Assembly: GCF_000003605.2 (NCBI RefSeq)
Contig: NW_003137331.1
Coordinates: 140,281 to 166,475, forward strand
From: Saccoglossus kowalevskii
Taxonomy: Eukaryota; Hemichordata; Enteropneusta; Harrimaniidae
Length of the DNA: 26,195 nucleotides
Direction: 5' to 3'
The position numbers were made by a program, and so were the translations under genes. How positions within the stretch are numbered: the stretch's first letter is position 1; each line of letters starts with the position of its first letter. The notes under the pieces were generated by a model. It was not told the origin of the DNA, did no database searches, and saw nothing but the letters and a program-made list of their open reading frames with translations. Shown here in pieces: positions 1 to 12,165 of this stretch.

Positions 1-837
1 GATTAGCCATGAATGGAATACTGGCCTTCCCACCACAACAACTTTAGAAAAACACTGGTAGTGCTTCACCTGCAGAAAAATGCTGCGTTATTAAAACTCT
101 GAAGGAATATTCCCCAACTACTGTAGTCTCTTGTACACTGCTTTAAATTCACGCAACAAATTTTTTGTAAATTTCACAAGTCCGGAAAAAGAATATTTCA
201 CTGTCATTTTAAAAACGAGGAGTAATAGCAACTTCGCAAATTTTTATTTTAGCAAGTGTTCAAATAGAACAAGATCATGAATATTTTTAGCAGAGCAAAT
301 TTTATGATTTACCATGCCCTATTTTGTGAAAAAAATTGTTATCACAAAATCTTCTACATTTTACGTCAAACAACGTTGAGCATTACATCTCCTACTTTTT
401 TTTAAATGAACCTGACAATTCTTCAAAAAAAAAAAAGTTTATTTTTAGTGCTTAAGAGTGAAGGTTGTGAATTTCACTTTAAAAAAACATGCTTGTTTGT
501 AAACAAAGAGCTTCTTCCTGTCTTTTATAATAATGCACATAAAAAACAACAACATGGCCACAAATGGCTCAAAAACTGGTCCACAAATACAGGAGTAAAC
601 TAGAAACACTCAACATTTACAATCAAATGCACTTGATGTACACAACTCCTACAGACAAAACTCACGAATAGAAACCTGAATTTAGCAGACTGGAAACTGA
701 AATACTGCCCTTGTTCACAATGTAACGATATGCGCAGAGAAGGGATTAATTTAAAGCATCCACCATACAGACTGATTCAATAATAACGAACGCCTACTAA
801 GCCAGTAGCAAACTGTGAAATCACCATTGCGAAAACC

Positions 838-866
838 CACACACACACACCATACACACACACACA
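838..866. repeat. (CA)n microsatellite, interrupted
   Basis: Two CA-repeat blocks separated by a CAT interruption. Confidence 0.85.
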
Positions 867-1131
867 AAAGATTTGCAAAGTAATTATTTGGCAATACTTG
901 TGTACTTAAATGTGTTGTATGCACGACTAATTAAGTATTACATAACTCGAATCACAAGAGATGAGAAGTGCTTTAGCATCACACACATTTGAATTCCAGT
1001 CATAATACAGATTGGAATTCCTAAGCAATATCACATAACGACTTAACAGTTCTAATACACAATAAATATTTTAATTCTTAACATACAAATATAATAAAGT
1101 GTATACAACCCACTGACAAAATAACTCTAAC

Positions 1132-1169
1132 CCCTCCCCCCCCCCTCTCTTCAAAAAAAAAAGAGAGGG
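1132..1169. repeat. C-run followed by a hairpin-forming inverted repeat
   Basis: A C-rich run at about 1131-1145 leads into CCCTCTCTT (1143-1151), an A-rich loop and AAGAGAGGG (1161-1169), a perfect 9-bp stem. It may be simple-sequence DNA that became palindromic by chance; no gene is attached. Confidence 0.5.
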
Positions 1170-4100
1170 ATGTTATTAACTTTTTGAAAGTGAACAAAAG
1201 AATGTGGTAAGTGCTTTATAATTCTACCAACAATAGTTGGAGGTCGTTATTCAGTGTGAATTACAAAACAATGATCAAAAACTCAATTAACAGTTGGGTA
1301 ACAGTTAAGAGTCTTGTTCAAGGTTGAAAAACCAAGCCATTCTATTAAAAGCATAGGGGAAGAATTCGGGTGGTCTTGAATCAAGGGTGTCAATGTGCGT
1401 GCGTGGAAACCCTACAACCGTTAACACATTCATACTTCAATAATGCTGTCGTCGTCGTTGTCTTGAGGATCCAATGCTAGATGAATAAAAGCTGAGGCAA
1501 TTTAGAATGATATTTGGACAAGACATTCCTGCCCGTAACAGTCCTAGCATTCAGCTCTATGCCTTGAAATGGAGTCTTTCAGTGACAGTAACCGGAGGCT
1601 CCACTGTAAGCAATTGGTGAATAGCCCTGGCAGCTACTCAGGTTTACATTACACCCTTCCCATGAAACTGCCCAGTAAACAAATCCTATACAGCTACCAA
1701 CAAGGGAGGACACAGGCCCTAATACTAGTCTCACATTACCCAGAAAAAACAGGAGTAGTTCAGAGGGAGGCATCCATCAACAATAAAAGCCCTGATTTGC
1801 ATTTATATCAAGAGGCCGGCAACAAGGTTTTGAATAGAACAAGTTGCCACAGTTCTTACAAGACACAGTGTTAGGAAAAGTGAAAGCTTGAAAGTCATTA
1901 CGAACTCTTTAATTTTTAACACCTCATAGCAAGATAAAACATCACATTAGCAATTAGACCATTTTCTTCTTTACTGTGTAGTGTAAATGCCTGGCTACTT
2001 GTAAGCAAGCATTATCATGCAGAATTTTGTTAAGCGAAAAAAAAAAAAGGGAACTGCACAAGTATGTGAAAATGTTGTTTGTTCTGGGTTTGTTCAGCCA
2101 GCAAGCAGAATCTCAAGTCGCTACACACTTTAAAGTGTTTGTACATGGAGGAAAAACGGCAAAGGAAGCCCTTTACACATCACCATAGCTGATATGCAAA
2201 TACCAATGTCCTTGCTTGATGTAATTCAACCATGAAGACTCGGGGAAAGAAAAAAAAAAAAAGCAATTTGAGTCAGACCCACAGCTTCCTCACTCCTTAG
2301 GCGTGTTGTTGTTCTGACCTCGTGGTACATGAATCAGAATTAATTTTTTTTTCAGAAAATAAAAAACAGCATTATAAAATTGATTTGAAAAATAAAAAAA
2401 AAAAAACTAAAACTTCCACTTGTCATACCGAATACTATTGAAACGAATTAACAATTTTGTTCGTCCACCCAATTTTTTTTTTCAAAGCTAAGGCTGTTCG
2501 TGTGAAAAAATAAATGACATTGCTTAGTGAGATAAAGCAACAATAAAGTCATCCCAGGAAATAATCAGCAAATCCAGTGACTATTTTGAGTGGAGTTTGA
2601 GGTTCATCCCAGGGGAACCTCCACTATCTACCCCCCATTGTGAGGCGGTCTTATTACAGAGCATTATTTTCTACATGTGCTAACATACTCTGACAATTAT
2701 AGCTTTGGCCAAGCTTCGCTATGAGATTATCAGTCTAGTATGGCTTCTCAGTCAGTTTTGTACCAAATTCAATTTTTTAAAATGTCATTTTTAATTTGCG
2801 TCTGAATCTCGGGTAAAAGGTATCAAGTAGGAAAGATAGCGTAATCCCTTGACACAAACCTCCTAAATAAAAGCCTACAACACAATATGTTGTGTCCACA
2901 ATATCAAATTCCCCTTCAAAATTTACAATTCTTTGAGTCAAACAGGGATTTATCAGCTACATATTTTTTTTTTTTTTTTCACACACAATATTCAAATTGT
3001 GCAATATTTGCTTTTCAGGCAGCCATCTTGACTCAGCGAATTTCTCTTTAATCTTAACAATGACAAATTTTGGGGAAAAAAGTGTTGAATATAACAAGCT
3101 TTCATGATGCTTGAGGACATTATTATTTTTCACATTGGTTTTACGACCAGCATAAATCATGATTTGCCAAGCTAATTATAACTCATTATATAATAGTCAA
3201 TAGTGAAGTGAACATGGAACACTGCTTTACAATTCTAGTCTCTAGTCTCCAAAAAAAAAATGTGACCTCTTAGAAAATTCAGCCACGAGATTAACAATAT
3301 TTACAGACCATCTATTGAATTTAAAATGACTGATATGCATAATTTATTTATTAACAATTCGAATCACAAATTGACAACCACTGAATATCGGTAACATCAT
3401 CAAAGTACGTCATTTCAGCTTTTAAAATCACCCAAGAAAAGAAAAAAGACAAAGTATCATACCAAAATGTAAAGTGATGTATAATAAACACAAATGTAAT
3501 TTGTTTTTAAATCACTGATGAGTAATGCAAGCGCTTCCATCAACACAGATACGTAATAACATTAGAGTTAAAACTCAAGTTTATGAAAAGATAACAACCA
3601 TAAATTCATTTCAAATTGCATTTCTCGATAAAATCTTAGTGCGTCATTTAGAATAATTAGGTATTTTTCTACAAGTTTTTTATAATTTTTTGACTAAATG
3701 TACACTATTTTTAATTCGTTATACATCTTGATCAAGATTTTCGAAAAAATATGAACAATTATGCAGGTTTAGTTTTGGAAAATTGACTTTTCTCGATTAA
3801 GGCTTATAGATTTGTCGAGGGAAGTCAACAATTCAATAAAACTACAGTTGGGTGATATTTGAGAGATCACAAAAACTCCAACTGCTATAACAGTAATTTA
3901 CAACTAATCAAAATAAAATTTAAACCATCCAGCAGATCAGATGGTTTCGGAATGATCCAATTTTAAAAAGAATGGTATTTTTGAAATAAATCCGATATTA
4001 ACCAGCATGTTCATAGCAGTGTGCGTATTAAAGATCAGATCACTCCAAGCACAGCATTTCTCCTAAAATAACACATGTATATATCTAACTACCATGCTGT

Positions 4101-5046
4101 GGTATTATGTCTGGTTCTCCCTGGGAATGGACGGAGATCTCCGGAAAGTGAAGCAATACCGTACGAGTTTCATAGTGTCTACGAGCATATCAAACATGTT
4201 CAGACACCCTGTATCTATTTCTTGGCATCTTCAAATACAAATTTGAAATATACTGCACAATATCGCATTTTAAGCTCCAGGTTATCAGGCTAACACTACT
4301 TGCAATTTGCCACAAAATTATTATTAAAAAAGGACAACAATTTTCAGCTTGCGGCACACTTAGAATAATGGTAATTGGGCAACAAAATGCTTGAAAATTA
4401 CGCTGAATATTTTTTGTACTGTATCAATAGGGAATGGGGCTGATTCTGTACAATAACAAGGATCTTGATATACGTCAGCTACAACACTTTCATTCAAGTC
4501 CCAGTTGTGCACAATTCAAATATATTTAGAGAAATCCAGTAGCATGTAGTTTACTACTCCTTTAACGCGAAAATTCAATGAATTTCTGCGAGAATGCTGG
4601 GTATATATTTCAGTAATGAACCATAATACTTTTACCATACTTTTCAAATCAAACCAAATCCATCGTATCCCAATTGTTTTTTAATTCGCAATTAGCATAC
4701 TCCTATGTTTTAGCTACCCATGAGCAAAGGTCTCGTCACCCTACTTATACCATCATGACAAATATAAACTTTTTTTGACGTTACACAACAATAAAAATTT
4801 TATTACAACAGACGCTATAAAAATGGCTACAGAACACTGAGAAATGTACTCTAACCTACAATACATTTCTAACATAAAAATAGTCCGGACACTGAATATT
4901 TAACAATCTGGAAATTGTCATTGATGGTAATAATAATAGTTACCAATTCTTTTTGTTCGGTTTTCTATCCTAGGAAAGCGTTTTTTTTTTACAGTCTAAC
5001 TCTGAACAGTAAATAAAACCATGTTCCCCAGATTTAAACTAGTAAA

Positions 5047-5473
5047 CAGAATGCAATGGTCTGATTGGCTTGTTTATTGTACATTATACTATCATATCTA
5101 CCTGGGTATAGCAAGTAACCAACGATTAGTTGAAAGGTGTGCAATATGATTGATAATAACTTTGCAACTTGCTCCAAACTAATGTGGAACTATACAGAGA
5201 TTTAGTGAAGGGGAAAATGAATGATGTGGCCAACCTTGCCCACAAGTAAATATTATATACTCGCATTCAGTCGAGAACTGTGGCGCAAAATATTAACATT
5301 CATTTTAAATGCATATAACAATTGGTTTATCAATACGCTATCGAAATCTAAAATATGACAACCTGAGGTCCAATGACAGCTTCCAAAGGTAATATCCCAG
5401 AATGCAATGGACATGTTACCTTAGTTACCAAGGTTTTTAGATATGATAGTACAATGTTTTAAACAGGCTATAC
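5047..5473. repeat. Paired direct and inverted repeat, possible MITE remnant
   Basis: CAGAATGCAATGG occurs at 5047-5059 and again in direct orientation at 5398-5410. TACTATCATATCTA at 5087-5100 has its exact reverse complement at 5438-5451, and weaker inverted similarity extends on both sides (ATTGTAC versus GTACAAT, and GGCTTGTTTA versus TAAACAGGC). Both pairs have the same 351-bp offset. This could be a decayed small transposon with terminal inverted repeats, or a local duplication. Confidence 0.45.
5073..5078 (-). terminator. Candidate poly(A) signal for Frizzled
   Basis: AATAAA on the minus strand, the first one downstream of the Frizzled stop codon by eye. It lies beside the left arm of an inverted repeat. 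Use as a cleavage signal is inferred. Confidence 0.3.
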
Positions 5474-6859
5474 AAGAAAACAGCAAAGATACAATTTCCA
5501 TTAAAGACATTTAGTATTCATAAAAACTTATCTCAAGAAGTGTCGTATATACAATATGCAGAGCACATTTGGCAATTATTTTTTGGGAGTGAAGACGGCA
5601 GACATTCAACAGGAAATCCACCCAGCTACTTTACAAAGCGAATAATACATCTCTACAAGTTGAAAATATCTTCTTGGACGGGGCAGCGGCGAATATGTCC
5701 ACGATTGCTGCGTACATAACTGCCCTCCCCAATATATATATATATATGAAATGTACAATGCACTGCCAATGGCTCTTGCACATCCAACCAAGTATCATAA
5801 ACTTTGTTTAAAAATAATCAATCAAAAATGCTGAACATGGACAAATGTACAAAATTAGCACGGTAATTTTTTTTTCATAATGTGAAGACATATAATGTGA
5901 AGATAGTGTAATTTTAGGACAGGACATGAACTAGGCAAGGGGGTTTGTACAAACACAGTGAGTGAGAGGAGCTGGATATTGAGTCTAATATATACTATTA
6001 GGTTACAAGACGGCCAAATAACACAACATTATCGGTTACCCTGCCATGCCAAATTAATGGGGTCTGTAGAATGAATGTCCTTTGTTGATAGAACGGTTTT
6101 CTCTTTCAGACCGATCACTTGATTCCCTCCCTCCCCCTTGTTTGGACACAGCTATGCTTTCGGCGTGTAGATTTCACCATTGAGCGTAGTTGATTTATAA
6201 ATTCACAAGCGACAAAAAAGTCTTCTTTTTATGTACATAACTAGTATCGACTAGGCAGAGTTACGATGTCAAAGTTCATATACGCCGCAGATTGGGGATA
6301 TGTCGGCTGTCCCAACTGACTTTTTCTCCGTACTGTAAATGTAAATATGGGGACAACAAGAAACATATTTGGAGATCAGCCATGCAAAAGAATTGGCCAC
6401 CTTCTAGCAAAATTACTAGACATTCATGGATTTAAACATCATCAGAAAATTAGTTTGTGTATATATAAAAAAAACTTTCTACGTCTAAAAATGTAAAATA
6501 GCTCACAATGGATACAACTTTTGCAGGGCTGACCAACTTAGTTAAATAACCAGACTTTAAAAATTAAAAAAAAAAAAATATTGGTACATAAAAGTTTATG
6601 AAACTGGGTATTAAATAAAATACTATTAAAAGGAAAAACAACTTATATTTTTTTTAAGTACATTATTCCAGTTTTCTATAGGGGGTTGTATAACAATTAT
6701 TCATGGTGATGTTTTTTTGTTTTTCCGACAAATGTATGAAAACATGGGAAAAAAAGCTGTCAACGCAACTTTTGCATGGTTTCATTTTCATATATCGTCA
6801 AAAGACATCACCCATAACCCCCCTCCCTCCCAGATTCAGCCCTACCTGGTGTCTGTCAG
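5079..6859 (-). other. Probable Frizzled 3' UTR and flank
   Basis: Going downstream from the Frizzled stop, the first canonical AATAAA on the minus strand is at 5073-5078, giving a 3' UTR of roughly 1.8 kb if it is used. The region is AT-rich with T and A runs (for example 6562-6579) and a (TA)n run at 5731-5748. No exon-like frame was seen. A non-canonical signal could end the transcript earlier. Confidence 0.35.
5731..5748. repeat. (TA)n microsatellite
   Basis: A short uninterrupted AT/TA dinucleotide run in the probable Frizzled 3' UTR. Confidence 0.8.
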
Positions 6860-8530
6860 TCACACCGTTGTCTCGTCTCGGCCACGACTTACTAACCTTA
6901 GATAAAAACGTCGCCACGAGCTGATAGTTTTTCCAGACCAGATCCAAAACCCGCTTGTAATACCCACTATGAGAAGCATTAGGTACTTGATCATAAATAC
7001 AGTAAAGTCTGGTGTGACTAGTCCTTCTAGTGGTGCTGGACCCGCCCCATAAGGGCAAGAAAAATGCATGGGTATACATCGATCAACTTGCCAGGTGTAT
7101 TCCCACAAGCTCCTGTTGGCTTGTTCATAGAAAAAACATGCAATTACTATCGTGGCAGGAACTGTGTATAAAACTGAAAAAATACCAATTCGGATCATCA
7201 GCTTTTCTAGTTTATCAGTTTTTGTGCCATCGTGCTTCTGTTTCATAAAGGTCCGAATACGGTAAAGGGCAACAAATCCAGCCAGGAGAAATGATGTTCC
7301 TATCAACAGGTACAGAAATAATGGAGCAAGGACAAAACCACGAAGAGCGTCAACATCTGTAATTCCAACGAAACACACTCCGGACAGGGCATCGCCGTCT
7401 ACTTCGCCCATTGCTAGAATGGCTATTGTTTTTACGGCAGGAACTGACCAAGCAGCTAAATGAAAATACTGCGAGTTTGCTTCAATCGCTTCATGTCCCC
7501 ATTTCATACCTGCCGCCAAAAACCAGGTTAAACTCAGGATGACCCACCAGATCGACGAAGCCATAGTGAAAAAATATAAAATCATAAACAAAATTGTACA
7601 TCCTTCTTTCTTGGTGCCTTGCACAGCAGTCGACCAACCCACAGCTTCGCTATAAGGTGGATTGCATGATATTTCAGTTCCAATTACATATGCGACAAAG
7701 CCAACAACGTAGGTGACGGCGACCATGAAGTAGCAAGCTGATAAAAATATAATGGGTCTCTCCGGATATCGGAATCGGGGCATGTCGATGAGAAACGTTG
7801 AGACGGTGAATAGGGTGGAAGCTGCACATAATATCGACCAAATACCAATCCATATGCGAGCAAATTCCAACTGTGCCCCCGAGAAGAACATGCTTTCACA
7901 AGGAGCACCGCACTCCTCAGCGCCCATGAAACTGTAATCCAAATAAGCCGGGACGAGGAGTTGTTCGGGGCAGGTAAATGGATGGACGACGTAGTCCGAC
8001 GTCGGTGTAACGCTTCGGTTATCTGGTTTTTGCGTCGGCATTTGCGTCGGCACGGAGCGATTTTGTCCAACACATAATACACCAGGTTCCTGTTGTGGAA
8101 ATATGGAACAATCCAGACGTTCTGGCCACTGGAAACCGAAACGATTCATGAGCGATTCGCAGCCGGTACGTGCACTCTGGCACAGAGAACGGCACGGAGG
8201 CAGTGGTGTTTCCAGTACAGTGCACACAGGCGCGTACATAGCACATAGGAAAAATTTCAAATCAACCGAACACTCTACCTTAACAAGCGGGAAAAACTGG
8301 TGTACTTCGAGTCCGGCTTCTTCTTGCTTTTGGTGATTCAGTAAATTTGGCATAATCGTTTCGTTGTATTGAATGTCTTGACATAAAGGTATTGTAATCG
8401 GCTCACAGCGGCCATGATCATGCAGTCCGGCGCCCATCTCATATTGGTGCTGACTAACAACAACATTCACAACCATAATCCACATGAACGCCCAAATACA
8501 GGGCAAATTCGATCCTTTACACGACGCCAT
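6860..8530 (-). CDS. fzd1/2/7: Frizzled receptor, FZD1/2/7 type, complete and intronless
   Basis: This is a seven-pass plasma-membrane Wnt receptor that recruits Dishevelled. The 556-residue protein (human FZD2 and FZD7 are about 565-575) has a signal peptide at about 1-27. A cysteine-rich Wnt-binding domain at about 42-153 keeps all ten cysteines, with [23 protein letters not shown] and [11 protein letters not shown] linker follows, then seven hydrophobic segments at about 226-248, 258-284, 312-337, 355-375, 397-424, 447-467 and 510-532. Loop 3 carries the family signature [13 protein letters not shown]. The tail has the Dishevelled-binding KTxxxW motif (K534-W539) and ends in ETTV, a class I PDZ ligand typical of FZD1/2/7. 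N-glycosylation sequons are at N56, N157, N171 and N472. The open frame runs 13 codons further upstream to a TTG, but an in-frame TGA at 8585-8587 with no other ATG makes 8530 the start (G at -3, G at +4). A single exon is usual for this subfamily. No damage is seen. Confidence 0.97.
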   Translation of the reverse strand: MASCKGSNLPCIWAFMWIMVVNVVVSQHQYEMGAGLHDHGRCEPITIPLCQDIQYNETIMPNLLNHQKQEEAGLEVHQFFPLVKVECSVDLKFFLCAMYAPVCTVLETPLPPCRSLCQSARTGCESLMNRFGFQWPERLDCSIFPQQEPGVLCVGQNRSVPTQMPTQKPDNRSVTPTSDYVVHPFTCPEQLLVPAYLDYSFMGAEECGAPCESMFFSGAQLEFARIWIGIWSILCAASTLFTVSTFLIDMPRFRYPERPIIFLSACYFMVAVTYVVGFVAYVIGTEISCNPPYSEAVGWSTAVQGTKKEGCTILFMILYFFTMASSIWWVILSLTWFLAAGMKWGHEAIEANSQYFHLAAWSVPAVKTIAILAMGEVDGDALSGVCFVGITDVDALRGFVLAPLFLYLLIGTSFLLAGFVALYRIRTFMKQKHDGTKTDKLEKLMIRIGIFSVLYTVPATIVIACFFYEQANRSLWEYTWQVDRCIPMHFSCPYGAGPAPLEGLVTPDFTVFMIKYLMLLIVGITSGFWIWSGKTISSWRRFYLRLVSRGRDETTV

Positions 8531-8565
8531 GTCGATCGTTCCGATCACTGAAGTGTCCTTACTGG

Positions 8566-8574
8566 TCAAGTCAT
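8566..8574 (-). other. Two-codon upstream ORF in the Frizzled 5' leader
   Basis: The minus strand reads ATG ACT TGA, ending 35 nt before the Frizzled ATG and in another frame. If transcription starts further upstream, ribosomes would meet this minimal uORF first. Its presence in the mRNA is inferred; no transcription start was mapped. Confidence 0.4.
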
Positions 8575-8963
8575 GAAGGAACGGTCACTGTCTTCCCGAT
8601 AACGTTCGAAATGGTTGGATTTTGAACCGATTTTTAACACTCGACAGCACCTACCGAATTCGCTATCCACAGTAACACACTGTACATGTCTTTGTGTCAC
8701 GGCGGTCTCCTCAAAAGTATCTACTGTTTCGAGGTCCTTTGATGTCCTTGGAAAGGTTTGTCCACAAAACTGGCATCAACGTCAAATGAAAGAGTTCACA
8801 CAGGGTTTAGAAAGACATCGATATCACCAAAATGTCATAAACGAGCATTTTTTCACAGTAATAACTCGGTTTTTGCCGTAAAATTGCGAGCAACGCTATT
8901 TGGAGTACGCGAAACCTAGAAAGGGTTTCTAATTGCAGTTCATCCAATTGGCGGTGGAATTTT

Positions 8964-8973
8964 GTCACGTGAC
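8964..8973. promoter_or_regulatory. Palindromic E-box GTCACGTGAC
   Basis: A perfect 10-bp palindrome with a CACGTG core, flanked by CCAAT elements about 15-20 bp away on each side. It matches the consensus bound by USF and MiT/TFE bHLH-zip factors. Occupancy is unknown. Confidence 0.45.
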
Positions 8974-9186
8974 ATGTTTCATGGCTTGCTATTGGTGAGG
9001 GCTCGGATAAATATCTTAATTAAGTGCTAATGGAAGAAATGCTCGCTGCTATTTCCTTTGCCTCCCTCCGGGGAAAAGTTATTTATAAATTATCGCTTTT
9101 AGAATCCCACAGAATAAAGAAATTAAAACACAAAATGTTTAGTTTTCATAGTCCAGGAGTAGAACTGACAGTGGACAACTATTTTT

Positions 9187-9215
9187 TTACAAGTTAAAAA
9201 AATAACAACTTGTAA
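9187..9215. repeat. Short hairpin, 9-bp stem
   Basis: TTACAAGTT at 9187-9195 pairs with AACTTGTAA at 9207-9215 across an 11-nt A-rich loop. It is too short and AT-rich for a microRNA precursor call. Confidence 0.5.
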
Positions 9216-9331
9216 ACGGCATCAAAACATACTTTTCATGAGCGGGAATATTATATTACCGTCATAAGCAACAAAGCGCCGTAAACACATGGCTGACAAA
9301 ATACGTAGTTCAGACAAAAAAAATCGTTACT

Positions 9332-9375
9332 CGAAGAAAAAGAAAAAAAAGAGAGAAGAAAAAAGAAAAAAAAGA
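9332..9375. repeat. Purine-only (A/G) tract
   Basis: A roughly 44-bp run of almost only A and G on the plus strand; low-complexity sequence. Confidence 0.75.
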
Positions 9376-11780
9376 CATCACTTTTTCAAACCACGACAAG
9401 GGAAGCAACAGAATTAGGACAGCTTTACATGTGATAATGTCAATTTTTAACGCGATTATTCCGGACCCCATCTAACAAAAGGCCCAAACTAAAGACCGAA
9501 ATTCAACACTAGCTATAGTCGTGATTGTGGTGTGTCGGGGTCTACTCTTACTTGTGTGTGCTATATTGTGAACGCATATCAAGTCCTTCGGCATTTAGCT
9601 GCGCAGTAACCATTGAGTGGAACCAGTGAGACGTGAAATTCGCCACCTTGAGGTCATTCCGTGTCACCTCACTGCTCCATAATTACTGTTAATTAATATG
9701 CATGAATGCAGGGTAATTAACACAATTATCTAATCGACGAATGAGATGACCGCGTCACCACCAGCACATACAACAGAAACCATGCACCTGGCGGCCGAAA
9801 GGATCGTTGTCATGGCAACTTGGGTCTCCTCAGACAGCTCGACGCGAGACGAACTTACTCCAGTGCCAGTAGTATGTTTTTTAGCATGGAGGGTTACTAA
9901 GTAGGGTGTATGCGTGGTGAAGTGGCTAGTTGTTTACTGTCCAGCCCATAACGGACACGCAAACAAGGGATTGGTAACCGCTCTCGTGCATTAAAACACA
10001 CCCGAGAAATTAACAAACGCAATTGTTTAAAATGTTTTCAACTTCACATCGCATCGGGCAATTTTATTCCCGTCGACGTAAACGTAAAACCGCGTGTGAG
10101 ATATCAGAGGCTTTAATATTTCGCAGTTATTGGAACCCTGTATTTGAATTTACATTTTCAACTTTCATGTTCCGGCCCGTTCTTCATCCTCCTCATCATC
10201 ATCATCACCCATTCCTTTCTTCGCGTTCCACAAATACTGTACCGAATCAATAAAACACTTTTAACCATGTTTACAGTCCGAGCGTCGGAGTTCATGTGAT
10301 TTATCCGCACTGAAACTATTCATGGTTGGAACATGTAAATAAACCCGCCTGTCTTCCCCATAATTCAGTAAAAAAAAGGGATCATAATGAAAGTCAGCTG
10401 CCGGTGGAAAACTAAAACTTTATGACAAAAATAAGAGCATGCATGGGAAATCACTGTCCTATTCAATAAATCACACGCCATCGCGTTTATATGTTGTTAT
10501 ATGTACGCACATTATTAAAAACTAATACCCCTGGAAACTTATCTATTCGACCATATATCCCCTTCTCTTGGGTCTACAACCCGACCTGCATGGTTTCAAA
10601 ATAACGTTGACGTGAAAATCCACCAAGACCAGACCTCTAAAGTTTCAGGTGTCACGTGCCGATTTTGTCTACAGGATGGATGCATGTGATATACAGGGGA
10701 AAAAAACTTAATGAATCTAAATAAACCTGTCCCATGTGGATCTGGCACCGGACAAAACAAGGCCGTGGAAGAGCCAAGTTATTTGTTGGAACTTTGCATG
10801 TATGAGTGGCCGTATCATGGTAACCCTATTGTGAACAACTCATTGAAATAGGATTAACTTTTTCCAATAGTTATATGTTGAAAACAGTGCAGGACTACAG
10901 TGTTCGCCACTAATAAAGGCGCCCCACGCCGATTCATAATGAAGACCTGACGATGTACCCCTCGAAAAACAACAAAAACACAATTTCGAGAACGGCATCT
11001 TCCTTTAATCTAAAAGTGAATGGATTTTCACACCAAAAGAATGATACTACACCGACTTTCCGTTTTGTGGCGCAACTTTTTTTAGGGTGCTGAGGTAGTA
11101 CTTAATAATAAAGTGAAACGTCTTTTAGAACAGTGCGGCGGCAAGTCAAGTCGAATTCCATTACGGGTATCTTATTAATAAGAGTGTCCGAATGCTCTTC
11201 AGCTGGCAATCATTCCGTTAAAGACAACACGCCGTGGTCATAGGAGGTGGCGATTGTATTTCACCACTGGTATTCTGTGCAGTGCTACTTGAATGAGTTA
11301 TTTGGATTCTAGAAATCGTACCCGATGTGGCGACATTACACTGCGGCGTGTGTATTCTGTTCATATGACGGGAGAGTGTTAACCCTCCCGCCCATCAAAG
11401 TAAATTTATCGGCAACTTTATAATCCCACATAATTGTATTATACCCCTTCCTCCAAAACACAAACAATAATAATAATAAAAACAAAACAGATGAAAACGT
11501 GTAGGCAATTGGAAATTAGAAAGATTTGCCCCCCCCAAAAGAAAGACGTTTTTTTTTTAGAAATACATACAAAAGCGCAAATTGTTGCACCGTACTTGTT
11601 CACGGGAAAAGTAAGGCGTAAACTGTTAATGTCGGATTGTGCCATATTTATGGTAACCATGTGTTTCTATGAATAAGAATAAAACACGATTTATAAATAA
11701 AATAGTATCTATATATAACTTAAGTACGTGTTGTGGAAAGTTGATTGATTCATTAGCGTAAATCGCACGCAACCCAAAAC

Positions 11781-11822
11781 AGTGAAAAGTATGGGAATAG
11801 TGAATAGTGAAAAGTATGGGAA
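11781..11822. repeat. 25-bp tandem duplication
   Basis: The 17-mer AGTGAAAAGTATGGGAA starts at 11781 and again at 11806, with TAGTGAAT between the copies. The copies are identical, so the duplication is likely recent. Confidence 0.8.
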
Positions 11823-11949
11823 CAAGAATGAAACTTTGCAGAGTGATGGAACAAACGATAACCAATTATAATATAGCATATATTTATCTTTCGTAGGTAT
11901 GCAAAGCTAAGATAATGTTATCAACAAATGAAAAAATATACAATGCTTT

Positions 11950-11990
11950 GAATGAATGAATGCATGAATGAACGAACGAACGAACGAAAG
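11950..11990. repeat. (GAAT)n/(GAAC)n tetranucleotide microsatellite
   Basis: GAAT units pass through a GCAT interruption into about four GAAC units, then GAAAG. A compound tetranucleotide repeat. Confidence 0.85.
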
Positions 11991-12153
11991 GAAGATAGCA
12001 TATTAGTACTTGTTTTCGTACACACCTGGTATTCCAAATAAAACTTAAACAGATCGTTGAGGGCGTTATTCCAAATTTGATTGTGCTGGTACATGTATTT
12101 CGGGTGCTGTCGAGAAGAGAACGAACGGCAACATACTGTTCGCTAATTTTAAC

Positions 12154-12165
12154 CACGTGCACGTG
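12154..12165. promoter_or_regulatory. Two abutting CACGTG E-boxes
   Basis: CACGTG is repeated twice with no spacer. Such double sites can bind two bHLH dimers. The location about 3.6 kb upstream of the Frizzled ATG is compatible with a distal element, but function is unproven. Confidence 0.3.

Larger units (their letters stand above)
1..5046. other. AT-rich non-coding stretch without a recognised gene
   Basis: All open frames here are short (about 100 codons or fewer), show no family resemblance and are interrupted by homopolymer runs. Apart from the (CA)n tract and the 1143-1169 hairpin there are only A and T runs (for example 2959-2979) and a 12-bp palindrome CGGAGATCTCCG near 4131-4143. 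It is either intergenic DNA downstream of Frizzled or an intron of an unseen gene. Confidence 0.5.
8531..9090 (-). promoter_or_regulatory. Frizzled 5' flank and probable promoter region
   Basis: On the minus strand there is a CCAAT box at 8991-8995, a palindromic CCAATTGG at 8944-8951 and, between them, a palindromic E-box at 8964-8973. A TATAAAT-like string lies near 9081-9088. The cluster of CCAAT and E-box motifs within about 50 bp, some 415-465 bp upstream of the ATG, is what a core or proximal promoter would look like. The transcription start is not known, so the call rests on position and motif clustering only. Confidence 0.4.

Noticed and set aside
1569-1874. 101-codon open frame on the plus strand
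   Set aside because: No family resemblance; an equally open frame lies on the other strand, as expected by chance.
7684-8336. Open frames overlapping the Frizzled gene on both strands
   Set aside because: Shadows of the Frizzled coding sequence, whose protein is unambiguous.
8531-8569. 13-codon N-terminal extension of Frizzled
   Set aside because: It would begin with TTG; an in-frame stop lies just upstream and the first in-frame ATG, directly before the signal peptide, is at 8530.
11091-11100. let-7-like string TGAGGTAGTA
   Set aside because: Similarity ends after ten bases and no complementary arm lies nearby, so there is no hairpin precursor.
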